DNA from: Xanthostigma xanthostigma | Lineage: Eukaryota > Arthropoda > Insecta > Raphidioptera > Raphidiidae | Direction: 5' to 3' | DNA: 64,000 nucleotides | Assembly (NCBI GenBank): GCA_963575645.1 | Contig: OY754467.1 | Location: 310,001-374,000 of the forward strand | Shown: positions 22,982-35,100 of the stretch, piece after piece | How the letters are laid out: each line of letters opens with the position of its first letter | How positions within the stretch are numbered: position 1 is the stretch's first letter | Program-made: the position numbers and the translations under genes | Notes under the pieces: generated by a model | Told to the model about the DNA's origin: nothing | Seen by the model: the letters and a program-made list of their open reading frames with translations, nothing else | Database searches by the model: none

Positions 22982-25900
22982 ATGGGGTATGACATCAATC
23001 GTTTTCAAGTTGAAGTCGACGAAGAATTAATTTGCTCAATATGTTCAGGTGTTTTGGAAGATCCAGTTCAGGTTAGAAAAATTGCATTGTTTTTACTTTA
23101 TATATCATAGTAATTTGGTGTTTTTAGATATTTTGTCGTTTTTACAATTTGAGGCATTTAAAAGTAGACGTTTTGTGATCAACTTTAGTTATTTTTTTTT
23201 GCATTTGTATTTCGAGTGACTTCTTGGCCCAATTTAGGAATTATCGAGGTAAACGCATTAGTCGTGTATTTTTTCAACTCTTTTAATTCATCGACTTCGG
23301 TATAGGCCCCGTCATGCGAACACGCGTTCTGCCAAGCTTGTATACAAGAATGGATATCGCGACAGCCGACTTGCCCGGTCGATAGACAGCCCATAACGTC
23401 GGCTCAGCTGAAACCCGTGCCGAGGATCCTGAGAAATCTCCTTTCAAGACTGTGCATTTCGTGTGATAACTCATCTTACGGTTGCCAAGCCATATTGAAA
23501 CTGGACTGTCTAGCGCTGCATCTCGTAGATTGCGAACACAATCCGAAACGTTTGATTCCGTGCGAACAGGGCTGCGGTCTGGTTATTCCGAAAGACGAAA
23601 TAAAAGATCACAATTGCGTCAGGGAGCTGCGCTCCTTGATGCATTCGCAACAACAGAAACTAGCCGACTTTCAACAGGAACTATCCGAACAGCGATTCAC
23701 GATAAAGGAACAAAAACGGGAGATTCAGTTGCTGAAAGACTTTATGAGAGCGATGCGCATATCGAACCCCGCAATGAGAGCTATAGCGGATCAAATGGAG
23801 AGAGACGAAGTCGTACGTTGGAGCAATTTGTTGACGAGGGCTCGCGTTACCCGATGGGGAGGAATGATTTCTACTCCGGACGAGGTGCTGCAGGTATTTC
23901 TTTTTGTTTTTGTTTTTTTGAAGTGAAAACTTCTTTAGCGGCGTTGTACACTTTTTTTGTAATGGGTAAAAAATGTTAAACTCGCGTCAGATCGTCAGAC
24001 CTGATCGTACCCAGTTCTCACTCACTAAGGTTTGACTGTATATTTTTATACAAAGTTAGACATCTAGCGTTGAAATATCGTACATAAAAATGCAATCTAT
24101 GATACAAACCATTTTGATCGAAAATTCGTAAGACGTTAATATTCAAGTTTTCACTTCAGCCGGCACTCCCGGAGTGCAAAGGGTTTTTCTTTTTTGAAGA
24201 AATTCTTTTCTAGTTATATTTTCCACTCGCCGAACGGTGAAAATAATTCGGCAGCAGTACGGTTAAATACCGAAATGTAGTATCGCGTCGAAACTATAGA
24301 AGTGAACTCTTGAAAAACTGTAATTAACATGAAACGCACTCGCTTGCCATAACAGAAGACAGCAATGCACTCTTGCGGTAGCTACTGACATCGGCTCTTA
24401 AGGACGTAGTCCTATGTTCAGGCTCGTTTTCAACCGTTATTTCAGAATTTTTTTTTAATATCAAAATAATGTACGATGTTTTCAATTTTGTTACATGTTT
24501 TTACTGACATCGTAAACTAAGAAAAAAAATTTTTTTTTGCTTAATTTTACGCCATTTTATAATTGTTTTTTTAACCTAAAGTAGATAACTTTAAATGGAG
24601 GTGGGTGGGTAGCGCGGGTGATAACGTCACTTGGAGTCATCTGAATTATAAAAATTAAAATGGTTATTGTTTCGTAGGCTTGCGGCTCTATCCCGTACTA
24701 AAAATAAACATTTTTATTGATAAGTAACAAAATGGCGGGTTTTAGAAAAAAAACAACGAGAAAATCGTGATTTTTTCGTTGAAAATCGGTTAAAAAAAAT
24801 AGAAATAATTTTTATAATTAATTAAGTAATTCTAGTACCGGACGGAGCTATTGTTATGTAGAATACCCTGCGCAAAACTGAAAGCAATCGGTTGTATACA
24901 ATTGTTTCAATCACCCGCGCCGCTTAGAAAAACGTAGTTTTGAGAAAAACGCGTTTAAAGTTTTAATTTCAGATTTCTTACAAAAAAATAAAAATGAATA
25001 TTTACACCAATCAGCTATGCCTGGTGTATAGTAAACCTTCCGTTTCTTCAAAGGCATCATTTTCTGCTAATTTGTTTGCTCTACTCTGCGAGAGTATAAG
25101 GGTAACGTGTTAACAATTGAGGTAAGAGTCTTACCGTAAGACCGTTGCTGCTCTCGACTATATGCTGTAGCTTTGTAAATATTTAATATTTCGGCCTAAA
25201 ATTTTTACAGTATTTTCTCAATATATTATACTTACTAAAAATGTAAAAAAAATAAATTCGTTTTTTCAAAACCCGAACACCAGACTACGTCCTTAATTCA
25301 AATCCAGTTTTAATTCTGGCATTTCACATTAGCGTAACTTCAGCCGCAAAAAACGAGTAGCAAAATGTCTGTTCGTTTAAATAAAATTTTTGAGTTAAAT
25401 TAACAGACGTGGCCGAGTGAGTTGTATTTAAGAACGCCATCATTAAAAGTAATTATGTATAAATCAGAAAGTTGGTCTGTCCCGAATTTTTAATCGACTT
25501 TCAGATGAGTTGGAGAGTTGAAATTTGGCATATTTATAGATCTTGTATCTAAACTAAATCTGTAAGATATAAAATGCGCACATTTTTATCCCAAAGGGCG
25601 TGAAGTAGAAATTAAAAGGACTCGTGTGAAGAATGGAAGTTTTTGCCGTAAACCATGCGCAGTGCCACAAAATATGTCTGCCATAGCGGCGTGTATACTG
25701 TGCCTTAACTTAATTTTATGGGTTTGATTCAGACGATGATAAAACGTTCGTTGATCGAATCCGGCTGTCCACCGCACATAATCGACGAGTTAATGCAGAA
25801 TTGTCACGAAACTCATTGGCCGCGAGGACTGAGTTCGTTGGAAACGAGGCAGAGCAACAGACGACAGTACGAGCAGTACGTTTGCAAGCGCGTGCCGGGC

Positions 25901-26002
25901 AAACAGGCCGTTCTCGTATTGCCTTGCGACAACACTCACATGGCCGACGAAATGATGGTCGAACCGGGCCTCGTACTCATATTTGCGCACGGCATCGAAT
26001 AA
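22982..26002 (+). CDS. RNF41: NRDP1/RNF41-like RING E3 ubiquitin ligase
   Basis: Three exons, 22982-23071, 23306-23893 and 25733-26002, join at phase 0 to give 315 aa (human RNF41 is 317 aa). The start MGYDINRFQ matches the vertebrate MGYDVTRFQ. The RING is complete: Cys18, Cys21, Cys34, His36, Cys39, Cys42, Cys53 and Asp56, the unusual last Asp being characteristic of NRDP1. A SIAH/TRAF-type zinc region (CDNSSYGCQA; HLVDCEHNPKRLIPCEQGCG) and a coiled coil follow. The C-terminal USP8-interaction domain has ARVTRWGGMISTPD and ends GLVLIFAHGIE. The ligase targets ErbB-type receptors, BRUCE and other substrates for ubiquitination. Intron 2 (1.8 kb) holds family A repeat copy 2 and a TTAA-flanked element. 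Confidence 0.95.
23920..24183 (+). mobile_element. Repeat family A, copy 2 in NRDP1 intron 2
   Basis: Same landmarks as the other copies (GAAGTGAAAACTTCTTTAGC to CTCCCGGAGTGCAAAGGG). It begins 26 nt into the intron, after a T-rich run, and lies in the same sense as the gene. Confidence 0.87.
24402..25292. mobile_element. TTAA-flanked inverted-repeat element (piggyBac-like MITE)
   Basis: GGACGTAGTC at 24402 is mirrored by GACTACGTCC ending at 25292, and each end is bordered by TTAA (24398-24401 and 25293-25296). TTAA duplications with short inverted ends are the signature of piggyBac-type transposition. The 891-bp interior is non-coding. Confidence 0.75.
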
Positions 26003-28470
26003 ATTGCGCCGACTCGCATGCGGCATCGCAACGGAACGCTGGTTTCTATCGTTCGACGAAACAAAAGTTCTGTTTATCGTTCAACCGTTTATTTTTGAAA
26101 TGTCGACGCTGTTGGAAAATCGACATTTCATATTATTTAAATAGAAAAGTCAGCGATTTTATTGTAATATTTTAATTGCGAAGTTTATTTTTATTGTGAT
26201 CTATTTAATTAGTGGTAAAAAACATATCGAAATTAAAATGAAAAAATGTGATAATCGCGATGTTTATAGGTTACTTTCTCTGAAAAGTTGTAAGTGTAAA
26301 ATTAGGTAAACAAAAGAAAAAACAAAAAAATAAAACAATTCACAAAAACAAATTACCGCACAGTCTTTGTTATGTCATATCTTTTTGTATTATTTATTGT
26401 GACTAGCATGTGTAAATATTCGACTTTTTGTCGCCATTTTCTGTTCGGATAAGTTTGCATGAGATTTTAACGATAAATTCAATGCAAAATACTTTGAAAA
26501 GAAATTGACATGTAATATTATATTTTTAATTAACGAATAAAATCAATATTCGCACAGCTTTACTATTTATATTATAGATTATTACGATTGCTAATATTGT
26601 CGATCCAGAATGTATATTGAACGGCCGTTCGTGTATTTTATTTAATAAGCTACATTCTGACATTTTTAGTAGATCTTAGAATAGTACGCAGTAATTCGTT
26701 TTGAAGCTTTCTTTTTTCCAAAATGGTCGCCGGCACAAAGTGTTCCGGCAACGTATATCCCCTGCGGCGGACAAAGGACCATTGTACTTATTTTTATTAA
26801 ATTAACAAAATACATTACGGCTGCTTACAAACAAACGCGGTAGCGGCTAACATTCTAAGATCGAAACCGGACATTCCCTGCGGATGACTCGGTTTTGATA
26901 TTTGCTAGTTCTTTTGTCATTCCAGTCGGGTAAACGATATTATTTCCACCGATTGATAAACTGAAAAAAAAACTGCGATTTTTCGATGTCTCAAATAACA
27001 GGTGTCTTTTGTTTTTTATATGGCTATTTTATTATAATCAATTATGAAATAGAAAATATTTATTTTGATATTAAAAGACAATATACAAGTGCTAGTCGAT
27101 AGCGGTGCTTTTTTCCAAAATAAAAACAGAGGCTACCGGAATGCTTATCAATGACGATAGTCTCGCATTCGGTTCAAAAATATTATTTATGGAAAATCTA
27201 TTTTTACAAGTCTATTGATTTTTTATTTAAAAGTCCGCGGAAAATCGATCGGCAGAAAAAAGCATCGGTTATCAATATTTATTCACAAACAACGATTTAT
27301 ATGATGTCACTCAAGTGTCGTCATAAAATTTATTTCTATTCTTTACGAAGTACAGATATTATGTAATACACTAAAAAATAGCATTCTTCGACGCTTTATT
27401 TGTCTTGTGTTAGGAGGTTGATGCGTTACAGTCCCAATCAAAAGTAAGTCGAATTCTAAATGGGAACTTTTCCATAATAAATTTTTACAAAAGGTTATAA
27501 GTCGATGATACCATTAAATTATTGTCATAAAGGCATAAATAAACATTTTTTTTAATATTAATTATTTCAGTATTTTACTTAATGGACTAACTTTTGAATT
27601 TTTTGTACAAAATTAGGTTAGATATAATAAATTTATGTAAATATCTATATTTTACAGATTTTTTGCAGTAAATAATTAAAAAAAGAAATTAGAAGTAATA
27701 AAAATTAAAACTAAATCATTAAAAAGTTGAAAATTCAGTTAAAATTGTCAAGACTAAAAGTCCATAATCGAAAAGTGCTAAGGTTTAATAATTTTTTTAT
27801 TGATTAAAAGTCTCCTAATTAAATTGGAAAAAATATTAAAATATGCGTAAGACATCGATGCTTTACATAGTTAGTTTTCGGAACTGCTGACATTATTTGA
27901 TTTGCAAAAAATTAAAATGTACCGTTTGCATGCTAGGTTGACAGATTTTCCATAAGACTACATGTAAAAGTTTTTTTTGATTTTTATCTTTATAAATCTC
28001 CTAATGATTTTGGATTTTTTACAGAAAATTTTGTCATAAAAAAATCTATTAAGAAAAACTTTATTTCAGATTTTTTTCATTATCTTCGTAAAACGGCTCA
28101 ACCTCCTTAAAAATGTTACACATCGACAGAATTGAGTCAGAGTCTAAAAATGGTTTTTGAGCTTTGCTATTTGTGTTCAGATCGGTTTCGGGTAATGTCG
28201 GAGAAATCTTTTATTTCGCTTATTGATCGGGTTTAAAAGAAGACGAGGCATTGGTCAAAACGCTGAATATTGCAAAGTGTCGTTAAAAAAAGTCTGACTT
28301 AACGTTAAGGTTAGAACTTAACTCAACTATGGATACGGTAACGGTTGACATAACTCTCATCTCTGGTATATTGTGTGCTGTTGCTTTGTAATATAATGTA
28401 GTTTTATTTTATGTTTAAATAAATTTTTATTTATAATTATTTTTTTTTTATTAATAATATATCATTTAGT
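26003..28470. other. Convergent spacer between NRDP1 and LanA 3' ends
   Basis: AATAAA at 26329-26334 followed by a T-rich stretch is a plausible NRDP1 poly(A) signal. LanA (minus) has several AATAAA motifs on its strand between about 28452 and 28403, starting 20 nt after the stop. The 2 kb between is AT-rich, with no coding frame or repeat recognised. Confidence 0.45.
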
Positions 28471-31400
28471 TCAGTTGGTCGGACAAACGTTCAACATAAC
28501 GTTTCCGAACGTCCGTTTTGTATCGAGCGGAATATAATCATTGTTAACGTACAAATTTTTTATACATCCGAAATAGTGCTGACGTGCCGATAATCCTCGG
28601 AGTTTCCCGATATGCGGATGACCGCCGATAAACATCCCCGTCTTGGTGTCAGTGAAGTGGGACTTGCCGAAACTCGGATTGGAAAACACATTGTCGACGG
28701 CTAAAGTCGCAACGTTCTTCGACTTGACAGCTGTAATTCGAAAATAATATTAATTAATAGTCGGGAACGCAAGAGTTAACTGAAATAGTAGTAAATTGAA
28801 AGTGGAATTTCACATTGTCAACATTATAGTACGCGCCACGGATCTAAAAGGTTCGGAAGTTAGTCACAAAGGCAGATTTTAGAGCCGTTGATACTCCCAC
28901 CACCTCCCAGCTACCTGCACGGAACGTGCGCTCGTCGGTGATTGGACGTGATCGCTCGTTGCCTTTGTCACTTGTCGCTTTCCTGCTTTAAAGTACAGCC
29001 GAGTACGCTGTCGTCAAGTTGTTATTGTTATTTTAGTTTTGTTGAGTTGCGAGTTTGTAGTTTTTCAACAGACTGTACAAGCGCAAGCCCGTATTCGCAA
29101 CTAACTTCCGAGCCTTTTAGATTCGTGCCAGCTTTGTCAGAGTTTACTGTGCTGTCGAATCGACAAATTAACAACTGAATGCATTAAACAGCTGAATAAA
29201 ATTAATACTCCAAGAGACGGCTGCAGAAAATGTGTCGTCATAAGGTGGACGAACGAAAAAATTAGAGATCATAGTTAAGACCATAATTAAGAAAGATCGC
29301 TAAGGTTGCCTGTGAAAATCCTGCCGAAACAATGTTTTTTTAATTTGTTTATCAGTTAATAGACCAGTGAAGTTAGCTTTTGACAAGGACAAAATTAATA
29401 ACAGAAAACGAATGATGAGGAAGGGAAGAAACTGTCGTCAGAAATACAAAAACCAAAAATTCAAATGCGTAAAAGGCCGGAGGGCTGTGGGGGGCGCGTT
29501 TTAGGGGTCAAACGCGATTTTTCGTTATTTCTGGCGAAAGTTGACCTCCAATCGAAAAATGTTGTATGGCAATGTTGTAGGTATTAAAAGGATCTACAAC
29601 TTTAATGAATATAACTTTTTCACATAACCTTAAAGATTTAAAGAAATATTGAAAAAACCGTGTTTTTTAAGGTTATGTGAAAATTTTGTCCTTGTCAAAA
29701 GATAACTTCACTGGTCTATTAACTGATAAACAAATTAAAAAAACATTGTTTCGGCAGGATTTTCGCAGGCAACCTTAGCGATCTTTTTTAATTATGGTCA
29801 TCTCTAATTTTTTCGTTCGTCCACCTTATGACGACACATTTTCTGCAGCCGTCTCTTGGACTATAAGCAAATAAATCGAGAGCAAAGTGAGTCTTGTTTT
29901 TTAGAGTGCAGCGACCGACCTTGTATGCTGTGCCAGTTTCCGTCGCACAAATAAAACGGATTGTTGGGCGCAAACGACGCTTCGAACGGTTTCTGGCCGT
30001 TGTTGACGGTCAGTTTGACGACACCGTCGACCATCTGCAGTATGAGGAAATGATTTCGCGAATGAACTATTAAAAGGATACCCGTCACATTTCTCGGCTT
30101 AATGTCCATTTTGATGTCGATCTGAAGTCCGACCTTGAAGCGTTCGGACACTTTTGCATAACCTCCGTCGGGGCTGAAAAACATGCCGCGCTCGACGCGA
30201 TCGGAACACGGTATCACGCCGATTAATTTATCCGATATTCCGACGTCTCTTTGCATGTACTTGAAATTCCTCACGCAACCGATGAAACTCGAATTGAATC
30301 CCTGCGAAGCCAAAGTGACAAGATAAAAACACGGAACTTTTTTTTTATTTTTAAAGTGAAACTTTTATTCTATCGCCCCGAATTTTTCTGGCCGTCTGTT
30401 GCATGTCGCATTACAGGCGGCCGCGGAGTAGGGGTAAAGTGAAAGGCGTTCGGAGTAGGCGCTCGGTAGAGCAGCCAAGGCCAATATGGCGGCGCCCATG
30501 GTTAGCATCAGCTACCGTGTAGTATGTATAACACATAGTCAGTCTGTCATGCGGGCAAGTGCTGTACAGTGTTTACATGTTTTTATTCGTGTATTCATGT
30601 GAATATTGTTGTTTATAATTAATCGTGATGGATAAGTGTCTACAATCCAATAAAAGTTTCACTTGCGTCGTGGTTTCTTAAAACCACACAACTGTTTTTT
30701 TTTAATTTTATTCAACGCACCAAATTCACCGTGACTCCGTCGGAAGCCTCTGGGGTCGTTCCGCCGAGATAATACGGCCCTTGTAAATTGAGCGTTTTAC
30801 CGGAAGTCGCTCCCGTACTTTCGTAGCTTTGATCGACGACCAGTCTGCCGTCGTTGTGCATTCGGCTGATCGAAACGTAATGCCATTCTTCGTCGTTTAA
30901 TCTTACGTTGACGTCGCTCATGATGTCGGCCGGACCGGCGCCTAGATTGAATTTGAAATGAATCTGTAACAAACGAATTCCTTCATAGTACCCGACCGAG
31001 GACGTACTATTGTCGTCAATGTAAGACGGCACCGCTGACATCTATCACGAACACGGTTAATAATAGTATATTGTGCGACTAGTGAGAGAAGGAGACGATT
31101 CCATGAGCGTGCGTGTTCCGCACTCGCTACGCTCGTGCGGCAACACGCACGCGAGTGGAATACTCTCCTTCGATCAATGGTCGCACATAATACTTTATTC
31201 AACTAGCACGAGTAATATGTAATCGGGGCCCTGATAAAAGAGGGAAAAATAATAAATCACTTCATTGATTGACGTACCCACCGCCCTCAATGCACACAAC
31301 ATGGCCCTGACTTTAACTGAATTGCGATGCTGTTTTCATATATACAATACCGCCTACCACGTTCCTATTGGTCCAGAAGCTGTGCAGTTTTTTTTTTCAT

Positions 31401-32177
31401 TATTTAATGGCTTGGGCTTGCTACTGCGTTCCTATTGGTCCAGAAAATTCATTATCTCACAGTACGGCTCATTATTAGCACTCTACGCGTCAACATGAAG
31501 TAATTTATTATTTCTCCCGAATTTAGCAGGGCCCCGAAATTACATATTACTCACGCGTGTTGAATAAATAATTTTTTATCCATTTAAGATGACAATTAAT
31601 GTCCATTGCGCGGTCTCTGGTACACAGTATTATACTCACAATCCCATTTTCCATATATAACGCAACAAAATGGCTGTGTTGTTCGTCGGACGCGTAGAAT
31701 ATCACGCCTTCTCTCTCTGACGTCCTGAATTCCAATGAAATCTCAAATTTGTTCTTGTGTCGACCGGGCAACTGATCGTATTCTATTCGACTGTTGGCGA
31801 CAGTACCTGAAATATCAAAACGGTATAAAATAACGTGACGGCATAAGCGGCCGCGTTTCGCTCGATATTTTCAATACCGAATCTGTATCCGCTGTCGTAT
31901 CCGACATCGCTTTCCGGCTGCAACGGCAAGCTGCATCGGTCTCGCGGAGTTTCCGGCGTGGTGTGAAAATGTGACGTTACCCGATCAAATGGCGCTATTG
32001 TATTTATTTCAACGCTGTCCGGTCCGAATCCTAAAAAGCAACACGTATCGGTCATTCATAAACAATCGAAACGACGAACATTCCATTTTAAATTTAAATT
32101 ATTACCGCCTCGAGTCGTGCTGTCGGGCAATTCTGGTTCAGGAGCCCACGTGTGTTCGAACTCAACTTCTTTAGGCT
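28471..32177 (-). CDS. LanA: LanA LG3-LG4 linker, LG4 and LG5 to stop (window exons 28-33)
   Basis: Exons at 32177-32106, 32030-31878, 31806-31640, 30963-30721, 30301-29920 and 28730-28471. The linker is short (about 70 residues) and lacks the long Thr-rich stretch of the fly protein. LG4 shows YDQLPGRHKNKFEISLEFRT, GVIFYASDE, IHFKFNLGAGPADI, YYLGG and FIGCVRNF; LG5 shows ERGMFFSPDGGYAKV, GMFIGGHPH and YFGCIKNLYVN, ending in VCPTN. Exon 29 could be read on into its intron to an in-frame stop at 31783, but the donor at 31877 restores the conserved RFG join. Confidence 0.94.
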
Positions 32178-35100
32178 CTGAAAATTCGCACATCGACATC
32201 AATATCGATTTTTTTATCATTTAAATACAACTACTTTTTTCGTTCAAAATGTCATACGGTAACAAGTTATTACTACTTCTATTGCAAATAAATTTTATTC
32301 ACGACAATATAATATAATATATACCTTCGGGATATTCAGACGTGATATCGGGGTTGGGCGTGCAAGTTCCCAACGTCGCTGCATATTTCTCTGTAGAGTT
32401 AGCAAAGTTAACGATGGCACCGTTTAACGTGACGTCTTCGATACAACCGGAAAATGCTGCCGATGTCGGTACACCGTAAGGAGGTACAATGATTGTCGAA
32501 GGTAAACCGCCGAAGTAGATGTTTTCGTAGGTAAATTTCTTGGCCGGCAATTTTTGTTCTTGTCTGAAACAGCAATTCGGGGTAAGTTTTTTAATATTTA
32601 TTTGTAATCGCGAATTGTTAAAATTGAACTGAGAATCGCTAAATAGGAATTTGATAAGAATAAAGATTAGGCGAAGAAAGCTCTGAAAAATTAAAATTGT
32701 CAAAACTGTGGTACTGTTAGAAGTTTTATTCTCTAATAAAGTATAAAACGAGTTTTTAATAAGTTCTAAAATAATCAAGTTAATAAAAATTATTAAATTA
32801 TTAAAAAAAAATATATGCAATGTCCATTTTGTTTATGGTTTGAGTTATAATCGGACGCCATTGTTTAGTATCTAAGTGTCCTTTAACGCGGGACGATCGT
32901 GTGTTATACATCTTTGAAATATATATTTTGTAAAAGTGTAAAAAGCTTTACGAGTGATAATTAAAATAGTAGGTATTGTGATTTTCTATAAAAACTCTAT
33001 AAAACTTCGCAAAGGTTTTCATTTGTTATTTAACAAAAAAGAAAATACAATGAACGAAAGGACAGTATAGTTTTGAAGTATTTTATTGGGTAAAATTATT
33101 AATTAAAACTATTTACGGATTTGCAATTTGCATAATTATATATTGTTTGGATATCGTCAAAATGAATTATTTGTTTGTTTGGAAAATTCGTTATGCCGTA
33201 ACCCGAAGAAAATAAAACATTGGGAAAATTGACATAAAACAAAATATTACTTTTTAACGTAACGGAAACGGTAAACAGCGGACCTGCTGTAGCCAATCAC
33301 AGACCAGAAGCAAGTTACTTTTTTATTTTTTAAAAGTTTATCTCATGCGGTTTTTAGGGGAAAATAATTTTGTAAAAACAAAAACAATCAATTGTGTTGC
33401 AATAAATGTTTACTTCACTAAAAGTTTATAAATTATATTTGTGTTGCACTTTTCGTAAAATAGCGTTATTATGTAACTTTAAATTTTAAATTTTTGTTAC
33501 GTCCGTTAAATTTATTGGGTCCCTTGTGCAACCTTTAATACTAGTACAAACAATGGTCAAAGAATTCACAAGTTTTATTGTTGACCAAACTGTCAAAACC
33601 AGCTGCGAAGTTGTTTTGAGGCGTTTCGTTAAAAGTGACAATGAAAATACAACATTCCCGGTGAAGTGAGTGAGAATGCAGATCATAGACGCTCGACAAC
33701 TGAGCCTATTGGTGTCTAGTCAAGGTGAAGCAACTGAACAGGGTTTATGCAGTCCAATTATGAAGTGATTTCAATACGTAAGTTCAATTCATTATTTTTC
33801 CTCGTAGTCAAATTCTACTTGTCACACTGCTAGGTTTTTTGGTAAATTTTAGACAAACCAACGGTGCCCGTTCCTACACAGCAGTTAAACGAGCGACATC
33901 TCTTTGAAAAACACAAACAAAGCCCGAAATCCTCACTAAAATCTTAGCGTTTAACAGGTAGAATTTTATCCGAATTCAATTATCTTACCTGAAATGATCA
34001 TAGTCGTTGATCAACAATTGTAATGATTCACTGTCGTGGGTCGCCGTGACCACGTGCCATTCGCTATTGTTGAACACAGTGAACCTGGTTATGAGTTTGG
34101 TGGTCGGATTTTGCAGTATGAGATTGCCGTCGACGAGCGACAGAGATAACGTGTCGTTCTGAAGATTGTTTGTCGTATAGAAAATTATTCCGTCGTTGGA
34201 GTTTGTTTTGAATTTCAAAGTCAGCTGGAACGTCAGTTTGGTCGTGGCGTTCGGATACTGTATAAATCCTGGCGTGCTCTCGGAGAACGAGACTATTCGG
34301 GCGAACTGTAAAAAACAACAGATTGTGCAAAACAACGGAACGCGTGACGGCGTAAATGGACGATCGATAGTTTGAGTTTAATATCGCGACCCTCTTCACT
34401 GCTCGATGAAGGTCCGGCTGCATGGTTCAGAGGGACCGGTTCGATAATAAAACAAACGAGATAAAATTCAGTAAAGAAATAGTATGACTAACCTTGGCAG
34501 GGCAGCCCGGCTGCACGTCGAACGCGTTGATATTAAGACTCAGGTCTATAGGCGTCGCGTCTATAGCAACTCTGTCGATACACCCGTCGAAATCGACATT
34601 TGTCACTTCGGGGAAGTCGTGCATGTTCGGGTACCCTCCGAAGTACATGTTATTCGACACCTTCAGTTCAATTTCCGATCCTTGCGATCGAAGTTTCTGC
34701 TCTTCGCCGTCAACCGTGAGTATTCCCTCCAAGTCCGATCGAACCGCCTCCACCAAATGCCATTCCCCGTCGTTCTTTTTGGTTTTCGACGCTATCGTTG
34801 CTATCGAATTGTCGCCGATTTTGTACTGCAAGGTAAATTTATATCGATAGAACTTTAGACAGTGCTTTCGATACGCTATCAGTAAAGGATAGGCCGACGA
34901 GGCTTAGATAATACGGAGTGCTAACTGCGCATAGGAAGGAGAAGCCGCTAAACGCGGTACGCGTGTGTCTCTTTCTAACCCGTTTTGTTGAACGGACCAT
35001 AGATATACAAATTGTATCAAATCAAAACGGTTCATAGGACATTCTGTCTGTAAGACAGAGACGATATATAAAGATCTAAAGCAGTAAGTAAGAATGAGAT

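Noticed and set aside
31265-31498. ORF shared with 44545-44778
   Set aside because: Both are inside MITE family J and diverge by frame in the middle; no protein family.
31783-31877. Extension of LanA exon 29 to an in-frame stop
   Set aside because: Using the donor at 31877 and the acceptor ending at 31807 restores the conserved RFG start of LG4 and keeps phase; read-through would remove LG4 and LG5.
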